Shown here piece by piece: positions 51,077 to 60,227 of a stretch of 64,000 bases of DNA. The stretch is from Peltaster fructicola. Taxonomy: Eukaryota; Ascomycota; Dothideomycetes. Under the pieces are notes generated by a model that made no database searches, was not told where the DNA came from, and saw nothing but the letters and a program-made list of their open reading frames with translations. Every line of letters starts with the position of its first letter. The first letter of the stretch is position 1. The DNA lies in contig CP051142.1 in the NCBI GenBank assembly GCA_001592805.2, forward strand, positions 434,001 through 498,000, in the 5' to 3' direction. A program made the position numbers and the translations under genes.

Positions 51077-53062
51077 ATGTCGAGTGAGTCTCTTTTCTAC
51101 CACACAGACAGGCATCCACTGACGTAAAGCTCCTCCTAGTCGCAACAGCTGCAGCCGTGACAGGCGCGGCTTTATACCTCAATGGCAAATACCATGTACA
51201 GAGTGATCTGAAGGTGCTCAATCAGATCCGTCACGTCCTCAACACACCCAAGTTCTTGGCCGAGCATCAAGCAAAGAACCAGCTCTTCATCTACCATGCA
51301 CTCCAACGCCACGCTCTCGAAGATCTGCCGAACCACCTTTTCCTGGAGTTCGAAGGCCGTTCATGGACCTATAAGCAGTTCTACGACGACGTGCAACGCA
51401 TTGGCAACTGGTTGATTGAGAACCTGGCCATCGCCGCGGGCGAACTTGTGGCGATTGATGGGCCCAACACCGCTGAGTTCCTGATGCTCTCGTTCGCCCT
51501 AGATGCTATAGGTGCGGCGCCGGCTTACATCAATTGTAACCTCACCGGCGCTGCATTAGAACACTGCGTCAAGGTGTGCAAGTCCAAGCACCTGATTGCA
51601 GACCGCGCAGTTGAAAGCTTGATCGAGCCATCAAGGAGAGCCTTCGAGGAATCTGGCAGCAATGTGACATACTTCGATCAAGCCTTCTTCGCTTCGTTGA
51701 AAGACACAGCTCCCGTCCCACGCTCTAGGACTGAGAGTATCAAGTTTACGGATGTCAAGTCGCTGATCTACACATCTGGCACTACTGGTTTTCCTAAAGG
51801 TGCGCAATCCTATGCTACATGGTGCCGTGGCATGCTAACAATCTCGTAGGCACGATCTTGACCGCCGGTAAGATGCTCGCCAGTGGCTACGGTACTGCTC
51901 AGTATCTTGGACTCAAGAAGTCTGACAAGATGTACACCTGCCTACCCTTATACCACGGTTCCGCCCTCGCCTTGTGTATAGCACCGACAGTCTGGGCCGG
52001 CGGCAGTGTAGCTCTAGGACGAAAGTTCTCACACAAAAGCTTCTGGCCTGAGGTCTCGGCCAGTGGTGCGAATATACTGCAGTACGTTGGCGAACTCTGC
52101 AGGTACCTTGTCAACGCGCCACCTCATCCACTCGAGAGACAGCATCGTGTCCGGATGGCCTGGGGCAACGGCATGCGGCCTGATGTGTGGGAACGATTTA
52201 GGAGCGTTTCAACATCCCCATTATACATGAGCTGTATGCCGCGACCGACGGCCTAGGGGCGACCTTCAATGCCAATCGAGGCCCCTTCTCAAGGGGCGCC
52301 ATTGCCGTCAGAGGCTTTCTCCTCCGCCAGATGCTGAATCGCGTGCAGATCAGAGCCAAGATCGACCCCGACACTGAGGACATCATCAAAGGAGAGGATG
52401 GCTTCATCATCAAGTGCAAGACTGGCGAGCCTGGAGAGGTGCTACACAAGGTCGAGCCAGCAATGAAAGAGTCGTCCTTCCGAGGCTACTACAATAACAA
52501 GGCCTCCACCGATAAGCGATGGATGTCGAACGTTCTTAAGCCCGACGACCTTTACTTCCGTAGTGGCGACGTCATGCGAGAAGACGAAGACGGCCGTCTC
52601 TACTTTGTCGATCGACTAGGCGATACCTTCAGATGGAAGTCGGAGAATGTGTCCACAAACGAAGTGGCCGATACGCTGGGTCTCGCTGCCCAGATTGCAG
52701 AGTGCAGTGTCTACGGTGTGGCAGTGCCCAATGCTGATGGCCGATGTGGTTGTGCGACTGTCGTATTGGCAGACGGCACTACGCTGGAGAACCTTGATCT
52801 CAGTGCATTGGCTCGACATGTCACCGCAAAGCTACCACGCTATGCAGTGCCCATTTTCCTCCGGATCAGCCCTCAGCTCTCGTACACTGGCACATTCAAG
52901 GTACAGAAGGGTCAAGCAAAGCGAGAAGGCATAGATCTTGATCTCATAGAGCAGTCGGGTAGCAAGGACAGCGTATTCTGGTTGCCTCCGGGCAGCGACC
53001 GGTATCAGCCTTTCAGGCGAGAGGAGCTCAAGGCGCTTAGGGAGGGCGTCATAAAACTGTAG
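51077..53062 (+). CDS. FAT1: Fat1-like fatty acid transporter / very-long-chain acyl-CoA synthetase, apparently frameshifted
   Basis: Exons 51077-51083 (7 nt), 51140-51799, 51850-53062; introns 51084-51139 (GTGAGT...CCTAG) and 51800-51849 (GTGCGC...CGTAG). Splicing yields MSIATAAAVTGAALYLNGKY. AMP-forming enzyme that activates fatty acids to acyl-CoA and couples uptake; fungal Fat1 sits in the ER, lipid droplet or peroxisome membranes. Motifs: YTSGTTGFPKG (AMP-binding P-loop), CLPLYHGSA, YAATDG (A5), YFRSGDVM and DRLGDTFRWKSENVST (FATP/VLACS signature), C-terminal YTGTFKVQKGQAKREGIDL. Oddity: after WERFRS (about 52205) the frame must drop one base: the entering frame gives VSTSPLYMS then stop, while FNIPIIHELYAATDG is in the frame open to 53062. 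One T missing from the TTT at 52207-52209 would explain it; no intron fits. Pseudogene, strain variant or sequence error. Confidence 0.82.
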
Positions 53063-53676
53063 ATCGATCCTTAGGCAATACACTCAGCACACTCAGCACG
53101 TTCATAGTTGAGTTGGTCTATATGAGCATGCAGCCATAGTCGTCATGACCTGATGCATTCTTCAACCCACCAATCGCCTCAATGCCTGCATTGATGCTGG
53201 ATCCGCTCGTGGGATTTGATGATCGACATGGCAAGCCTTGTGTCGTCACTTAGCCTTGTCCACCAGAATGTTCGGCGAAGCTTCTTCGATCGAGTGTCAG
53301 CGAATCTCAGCTCAGCTGACATCAACGTGTCCCGCCGATCCTTCAGCCATATGCAGGTCATGGCAGACCTTTATTTGACTACAAACATCGTTACCTCGAC
53401 CATCCAGGTTTCACGATACTAGTACTGAGACGATCCTACGTCTCTACAGTGATCTACCAGGGCATCTTGTCCCTGAAAGGATGCACTCTCCGGCTCGTGC
53501 CAACCGCCGTGTTGGTGTGCCATGGGCATGGGATCAATTGGTTGATCTGGTATGCACGTGTGCAGGTCGCCTCAGATGCCTTGGACTATAAGTATGAAGA
53601 CGTTCGTACTCTGTGTCAGCTCATCATATCACCCATCTACGACATCCTTGAGCATTTGCCTTTCAAGCACATCATC
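53063..53676. promoter_or_regulatory. Upstream region of the histidine phosphatase gene
   Basis: 614 nt. Holds a TATA-like TATAAG at 53587-53592. An open frame runs in phase with the phosphatase from 53449, but its residues are not signal-peptide-like, so it is treated as leader. Confidence 0.4.
53587..53592 (+). promoter_or_regulatory. TATA-like element of the histidine phosphatase gene
   Basis: TATAAG lies 90 nt upstream of the ATG at 53677. Motif and position only. Confidence 0.4.
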
Positions 53677-54446
53677 ATGCACTTCACAAGCACCCTCATG
53701 GCACTTGTTGCCGCCAGCAGCGTTGCCGTTGCCTCGCCTACAGTCTACCTCATTCGCCATGGAGAGAAGCCTGCTGATGGCTCAAACGTGAGTTCTAGGA
53801 AGTGACTATCTTCTCATCGTGCTGACGCCGTTTAGGGCCTCACCGCACAAGGCATGCAGCGAGCACAGTGTCTCCGAAACGTGTTTGGTGCCAGCTCTGG
53901 TTACAATATCCAGGCCATCCTAACCCAGGACTACAAGAAGGGTATGTTGAGCTCGACACGTTGCATCTAGCATCGCTGACAGAGTTCAGATGGTTCTCGT
54001 GAGCGACCAGTATGTCTAGACATAATTGAAACCTGGTAGCACGCACTGATCATTATCAACAGTACGACACCGTCAAGCCATTGGCCGATGATCTCGGAAT
54101 CACCATCGACCACAGCTGTGACCGTGACGACCCAACCTGTGTCCAGAACAAGGTCGACTCGTACTCAGGCTCAGGCAACAGTGAGTACACAAATCACTGA
54201 GACGGGCTCGCCTTCTAACCTCTCGATAGTCCTCATCTGCTGGGAGCACAAGGCTCTGACCGACATCGTCTCCGCTCTGGGTGACGCCAATGCTCCAGAC
54301 TACCCAAGTGACCAGTATGTCAACGCAGTGCACTCACTTGACAACACTAACCACCTTTCAGCTACGACATCATCTGGACTGACCCATCGCCGTACACCGA
54401 CATCACCAGCATGACCTCAGAGAACTGCCCAGGCCTTGACAACTAG
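53677..54446 (+). CDS. Secreted histidine-phosphatase-like (phosphoglycerate mutase superfamily) protein, 174 aa
   Basis: Six exons: 53677-53787, 53836-53941, 53990-54009 (20 nt), 54063-54177, 54227-54314, 54362-54446; five introns of 47-53 nt, all with GTGAGT or GTATGT donors and CAG/TAG acceptors; total 525 nt. Signal peptide MHFTSTLMALVAASSVAVAS, then the catalytic motif VYLIRHGEKP (His nucleophile), the GLTAQGMQRAQCLRNVF helix, and ILICWEHKALTDIV with the second catalytic His. Fungal relatives with this layout are small extracellular phosphatase-like proteins; the substrate is not known. Four cysteines in the mature part (CDRDDPTC, CWEH, CPGL and one earlier) could pair. Five introns in 770 bp make it the most interrupted gene of the window. 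The reading is strong because every junction keeps the motif order. Confidence 0.9.
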
Positions 54447-54982
54447 ACAGGTCATGATCTATATAATGAGCGTGATGTACAACAAAAGTCGACAGCATTT
54501 AGCGAGGGACAAGATGTTCTTCCGATGAGAAGCCTTGCAGCTTTGAGCATGAGATGGTTGATAGTGCATATAGCGATGCTAGGAAGTATCATAATGACAA
54601 ATGTCAATCCACAAACGTACAACAACACAGCCCTGTGGCGTGATGATGTCCAGGCTCTGAACACTAGTGAAGTCATTGAGGTCAGCTCTCCCTCGTCAGC
54701 ATGCCATGGAGACTACGACGGTATAGTGCAATGCGGTCTTGCGGTGAAAACAATGATATACGTCTTTGCGCTCTCTAGGTATTCTGCACAGTCTAACAAT
54801 CGACATCAAGGTATATACAAACTTGACCAGACTCACGTCTTGCCTACCACGCCTCGCTAATAATACTGTATTCCAAACGACTGATATGAACATAGAAGAA
54901 TGCCAGCTCGCCTGGCGAAGGAGTGTACACAACATTGCTCAATCTCCGATCATGTAGTGAATGTGGTGGCTAGGACTGCATC
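54447..54982. other. Intergenic, converging 3' ends
   Basis: 536 nt between the phosphatase stop and the stop of the - strand DUF3659-like gene. Open frames are short and featureless. Confidence 0.45.
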
Positions 54983-57904
54983 TCAGTGCGCAGCAACAGC
55001 GTGAGTGTTGTTCTTCTTGCCGAACTTCATGCTGAAGCGTCGTTTCTTCTTCTGCTCTTGTGCATCATCGATGGGTGTTTCAGTAACCTCGATCAAATCC
55101 TTCTTCTGAAGGGATGGCGGTAGATCACCTGCCTCGACAGTAACCCTACCTGCATGTGTGAAGTAGGTCCTGGACTTGCCGATTGTAGATGCAATGCTAA
55201 TTGCATCGGACTTCCCATTGTCACTACCGGATGGAGTGCACTCGGAACTTTGCGAGCTGATCGATGCGGTCTTGATGTGAGACATCGTCTGTCGACGCTC
55301 GTTCAAAGGACTTGGTACCAGTGGAGCGTTCATGGTGTACCTGTTGTTACGTGCCATGGCTGATCGTACTGCGACTGGAGGGATGCCTGGCTTACCTGGC
55401 AAGCTCATTCGCTTCTGCAGACCAGCACCACTGTTGTTGGCGGCATTGGCTGCTGCGAATGGACTGGATGGCAAGCTGTTGGCGAAGTTTTGCCTAGGGA
55501 AGGCTGGCAGTGGTGCACTGTTCCTTGCACCGAAGCTGCGTCCAGTACTCTGAAAGTTCTTGCCTGGCGAATCTGGTAAAGGCTCAGACTCGGGCACTGA
55601 TGGCATAGCACTGAATCTGCCGAGACCAATACTGTCACTCAGTGGCCGATTAAGCGTACGAGCAGGGATGGTAGTGGGAGGTAGATTCGAGATGCGTACT
55701 TCCTTTCGTTGTACAGTCTGTATTTCGACACTCTCAGCTTCGGAGACAGACTCCTCCGCTGAGTTGTAGCCGGATGTGGTTGCACTGAGGGGTTGGGTCT
55801 CAGGCATGGTCTCTGCTCGAGGCAAAGGTGGTGGAGCCATCGCTGGCGACTTGCTTGTAGATGGAGCAGACCTCGCTCGTGTTGCCAAGATTGGTCTTGG
55901 GTAAGAATGACTTGACGCGGCTACTTTTGTAGCTCGTTTGCTAGGCTCCTGCTTCAGTGATGGTCGAACTGATTCGGGTGCGGCTGCGAGTGTGTGTCCT
56001 GCTTTGCTGTGGAATGACTTCTCAACCGGAGGTGGGACAGAATCTGTGGGTGTAGAAGCCTGCATCTTGGGCAAATCTGTTTCGCTCTCGGGAGTCTGAA
56101 GAACAGGAGACGATTCTGCTGGCTCACTCACCACATCAGCCGGCTGCACAGCATCGAGATATGTTTCTGCCTCTTCAAACTGGTCCTCAGAGGTAGCAGA
56201 CTGTGCTGTGGTCTCTTCGGTGAATACTTCTGCGGAAGGCTGTGTAGTTTCGTGCTTAGGTCGGCTAAAGCCCTCTTGCCTTGGCTCGACGGGCACTACA
56301 GGCGACTCAAGAGGCTCTTGCATGATCGATGACACAAGAGCTTTGTCTTCTGGTGGGGATGCCTCTGACACTCCGGACGAGACTGGCATGAATGGCTCAC
56401 TAAGGTCGAAGACTGGTACATCATTAAGTGTTGCATGGTCGTTTTCTGCAGACAGCTCAGCGCAGTGAGTGCCGTCGAACGAGTCAAACGGTACTGTACT
56501 GTATCGACCGGGACCAGTAGGAGCTGGTGACTGCTGTACGCCCTGGTAGGCACTCGGCATGGACGGCACGGGTGGTGCGTCCGTCAAAATCCTGTACTTC
56601 TGGCGGTCATCGTGCATACGCTGCGTTGCATCGAGTGTTGGTGTGAGCTTGGGAGATTGCGACTGCAAGTTGAAGTAGTCCGCATTGCGAGTGCCCACCA
56701 GAGCAGGAGAACTATGGTTGAAGGCAGGAGTGGAGACACCCATTGAGCCAAGCAGAGTTCTCACTCTCCCGACCACACGTCCGTACTCGTCCAAGACTTC
56801 TCCAAAGCCATTGACCTTTTGTCTGACACAGTCAATGATATCACCCTCGACGAGCTCGCCGATAGGGTCTCCCTCCTCATCCAGAATGCGGCCACGCTTG
56901 TTGACCTTCAAGCCATCAAGGATGGCTAAGGGGGGCGTCATGGCGTGAATAGTTGAGCGATGGCTGGCATGGCGAGATAGAGCTGGTTGTGGCGAGAAGT
57001 GTCTGTCCTCCGAAAATATGTCTTGTTGCGGTCGTACGAAAGGTGAGCTTGGAGTGCCGTGCTCTGAATCATGTGCCTGTGGTTGATGGGCACCAGGCAA
57101 TGGTGGAGGGATCATTTCACTGCTACGACTCAGGTGCTCAGATTCTGCATGCATGCTGGCTCGGTTGGTGTTCATAGGCATGGAGTATGAGGGAACTTGT
57201 GAATTAGGTCGACCTCGCTGAGGCTGCTCTGGACGTCCAATTGACTGTCGTCGTTGCATGATCTGTGGCAAAGGTCGTGCTTCCTGGTGTATAGTGTGCC
57301 GTCTAACATTTGTAGGTCGGAAGGAATCGTGGGAGGTCTTACGCTCGTGGCTGTTGCCAGCACTTGACATAGACCGACGGAATGGATTCTCTGATCGGCC
57401 ACTGCGCTCTGACACTGCTGGCTCGAGAGCGAGGTCTTCCAAAGAGCACTCCGCCTTGCTGTTCGATCTACCCACGCGCGGCACCTCGACGTTGCTGTTG
57501 ACAGAGTCGTGTCGGCTCGCAGGATCGTCTCCAGATCGATAGCTGCGAGGATGTAGCTTTGGACTGGCAGGAGCAGATTGGATGTCGCGAGGATCAACAC
57601 CGAGGACTTTAGCAGCCTTGTCGGCAGAAGCTCTGTCCTTTTGCAGCTCAGCCGGGATCTGTGGAACAGGCAGATATGACTGAGCAGGGCCGAAGATGTT
57701 CGTGTTGGCGTAGGCTGGATGTGAGATCATGGCAATTCTGCTGTCTCCTCTCATGCTGTTGCTCCTTGAGCCGGGCTGGCTCTGTGCTTTGCTGAGGACA
57801 TTTCTCCTGCTCGGAAGCGTTGATGGTTGTGAGATAGTGATATCGTTTGTCTCGACAGTCTTAGATCGCCGAGACTTGCTTCTCATCCGCGAGAATAGAG
57901 ACAT
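54983..57904 (-). CDS. Large disordered protein with a DUF3659-like (LEA-type) module, 973 aa
   Basis: Single exon, start MSLFSRMRSKSRRSK. The only folded-looking part is near residues 320-380: LDGLKVNKRGRILDEEGDPIGELVEGD followed by VNGFGEVLDEYGRVVGRVRTL, two units of a G-x-vN-x-G-x-(I/V)-LDE-x-G-x-(x)-IG pattern like the fungal DUF3659 repeat. The rest is low-complexity Ser/Pro/Arg, with many SP sites and an AIS/TIGKSRTYFTHAGRVTVEAGD block near the C-terminus, then a basic end KKKRRFSMKFGKKNN. Such basic N- and C-termini could bind acidic membranes (septum or cortex), but this is inference. No membrane helix. Family membership rests on the repeat pattern only. Confidence 0.78.
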   Translation of the reverse strand: MSLFSRMRSKSRRSKTVETNDITISQPSTLPSRRNVLSKAQSQPGSRSNSMRGDSRIAMISHPAYANTNIFGPAQSYLPVPQIPAELQKDRASADKAAKVLGVDPRDIQSAPASPKLHPRSYRSGDDPASRHDSVNSNVEVPRVGRSNSKAECSLEDLALEPAVSERSGRSENPFRRSMSSAGNSHERKTSHDSFRPTNVRRHTIHQEARPLPQIMQRRQSIGRPEQPQRGRPNSQVPSYSMPMNTNRASMHAESEHLSRSSEMIPPPLPGAHQPQAHDSEHGTPSSPFVRPQQDIFSEDRHFSPQPALSRHASHRSTIHAMTPPLAILDGLKVNKRGRILDEEGDPIGELVEGDIIDCVRQKVNGFGEVLDEYGRVVGRVRTLLGSMGVSTPAFNHSSPALVGTRNADYFNLQSQSPKLTPTLDATQRMHDDRQKYRILTDAPPVPSMPSAYQGVQQSPAPTGPGRYSTVPFDSFDGTHCAELSAENDHATLNDVPVFDLSEPFMPVSSGVSEASPPEDKALVSSIMQEPLESPVVPVEPRQEGFSRPKHETTQPSAEVFTEETTAQSATSEDQFEEAETYLDAVQPADVVSEPAESSPVLQTPESETDLPKMQASTPTDSVPPPVEKSFHSKAGHTLAAAPESVRPSLKQEPSKRATKVAASSHSYPRPILATRARSAPSTSKSPAMAPPPLPRAETMPETQPLSATTSGYNSAEESVSEAESVEIQTVQRKEVRISNLPPTTIPARTLNRPLSDSIGLGRFSAMPSVPESEPLPDSPGKNFQSTGRSFGARNSAPLPAFPRQNFANSLPSSPFAAANAANNSGAGLQKRMSLPGKPGIPPVAVRSAMARNNRYTMNAPLVPSPLNERRQTMSHIKTASISSQSSECTPSGSDNGKSDAISIASTIGKSRTYFTHAGRVTVEAGDLPPSLQKKDLIEVTETPIDDAQEQKKKRRFSMKFGKKNNTHAVAAH

Positions 57905-60227
57905 AGTGATGTTTTACTAAAGTTGAAATACGACCCGTCCTTAGCTTGTGATAGACCAGCTGCACAAGCTCAGTATTGCATCTTGCCGTGTGAAAAGATC
58001 AACCCTGGTGCCGCACACAACTGCTCTCAACGTAAGTATACACTGAAGAAAGCTGGTGAAACAGCGAGGAAACGAGAGAGGTCGAGGAGGAATGAGGAGA
58101 TCAGAAGCATTGAGGAGGGAGTGGACCAGCGTAGGATAATAACGCCGCCGGCATGACAATAATGACTTCTACGCTTTGTCCACGAGCTGCCAACACGATA
58201 GAGCTGACGCCAGAAAAGCTACTGCAACCCATCGAGGGTTGAGCTATCTCGTGGATGATCGCAGCGTCGTGGGTAGCACGCAGTTCTCGTTTCGGAACTG
58301 CTCCACATCCTGACACGATGCCTGTGAACCATGAGACGTCAGTGGTCGATGGTGCCTGGGCCCAAGCGGCCACGCCATTGAAGTGAGCCAAAAGGTTAAT
58401 TGTAGAGGCAGTGTCGGTGGCAGGCGGGCGTCTCGTCTCGGAAAGGTAGCATAGAGGCGCTAGTGGCTGGATGTCCTTCTCTTTCTGAGCAACACGTAAC
58501 GGTAGCAAGCAGACGAAACATCCAGATGCGGACCACGTTGTTGTGTGGTGCTGAAAGTCAAAATGTTGTCGTTGCGCAGGATTTCGCGCAGTGAGCGCTA
58601 AACGTTGTCGGTGACTGCCTTATTCGAGCTTGTAGAAAGATGCCCGCCTGTGCTTTCCTCCACGCCTACACACTTTCACAACCCTGCCAAATCCTACCGA
58701 TCCTTGTTACATCAGCATAACCGACGGCACCGAGCGCGCAATATCACTCTTCGTTTCATGCATCTAGAGCATGCTGAGCTGCAATAGACCGCTCCTGACG
58801 CCGCGAACATGTGAAGAGCTTGGTGTGTTTTGCCAATAACTACACACTTCTTCCTGGCACGACGGAGGTCAAACCGGTTATCTCAAGCGTATCGGCTGAG
58901 CTTTCGAGCTGCTTGTCAATATCGACTGGTGCCACTCCTATTGATCGGCCGTTACGTGCAGAAACCTGGATTGAAACACTCTGAGGTTCTCATCACCAAA
59001 AGCCAATATATTCAGCTCGGCTGTTGAAGACTATGTGTGCGCCATGTGGCAGACGCATACGCACTCCCGCTTGTCTGGCACATCTCGCTGACAGACACGC
59101 GATGCAAGACAGCACGACGCAGATCGAAAAGCCTCGAGGAAAGTACAACAGATCTGTAGCAGCTTATCTGAGTGAGGTGTGGTCATCGTCTTGTCTCCAC
59201 ACAAGCCCAAAGCTTTATCTGCCACTACGCGCTCGACGGCGTATTCTTAGATGCGCCACGAGCTCCGAACTCATTCAAACCTTACCAGGACTCAGTCCCA
59301 GTTCGTCGACTTCCTCTACATTCGGACAGACCATTGATTTTCAACCTCGTCATCTCAAGAGTTAATGCTCTGTTGGGACGACTTGTACAACAACATATCG
59401 GCCGCTGCTCAGGAGCTCGTGAGACTCACATCAGAGCAGCAAGACGAGGACATGCCGCCAATCTCGACCAGGGTAAGGCTGCCACTTCTAGAGCCATAGA
59501 GAACAAATCGTTCTCTTGCGGCGTTCAGCACAAACGATCTGATGCCTCTCTATCGACTCATGTTTGGTCACGGCTGATTGGATCCTGTCTTTCAAGTGTC
59601 TGCATGATGGTGAAACCCAGCCTCCTACCACATAGTGCCTCTCTTTCTCATGCTGAAGCACGCCAAGCTCACCCGCGAGCGCCACATGAAGCCATCCGAG
59701 GTCGATGGCTCCATTCAACTGGAGAGGAACAGACACAGTCGCGTGCTCGTCATCGCTTTCCCTTCTAGGCCGAGTCCGTATCGTTCAGGCACCAAGCTGT
59801 AGTATACGTTTGCTCGTGTCAAGCTTCAATCTGAACTTTAGATCGATCGGTGTACATGCACCAGAGTTGGTCGGGCGATACACGCAATCACTGCACGTGG
59901 CTACATACTCGTGGCTGGAAGTTGCTCCTCTCTCATGCTACTCGATATGGCAGCGACACAGTCAATCACGACCGCCTCTGTCAACATCGAATGGGCTTGT
60001 TGCGACTTCAGGTCGGGCTGGCCGAGACAGTCAACGACGATAGTCTCGATACGGTGACACAGCAGATGCGTACTATGAGCGTACGGCTCAGTCTATGCAT
60101 TGACTCCGCTATCGATATGCGGTGAAAAGTATCATCTATGCTTCGTAGTCCACGGTGGAGAGCTCTTTGTTGCCCTCTTTTGTTGTTATCAGTGAGCCAT
60201 ACAAGACGTAGGCCGGCGACACTCTTA
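57905..60227. other. 2.3 kb without a resolved gene; coding-like patches at 59.2-60.1 kb
   Basis: The left half (57905-59150) is leader and featureless DNA, purine-rich around 58060-58120. On the + strand there are separate coding-like patches: 59364-59471 (LYNNISAAAQELVRLTSEQQ with more acidic residues after it), 59623-59802 (FLMLKHAKLTRERHMKPSEV ... ending SPYRSGTKL) and about 59990-60125 (LQVGLAETVNDDSLDTVTQQ ... ending IDMR, stop 60123-60125). They do not join by clean introns, so no CDS is claimed. Confidence 0.4.
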
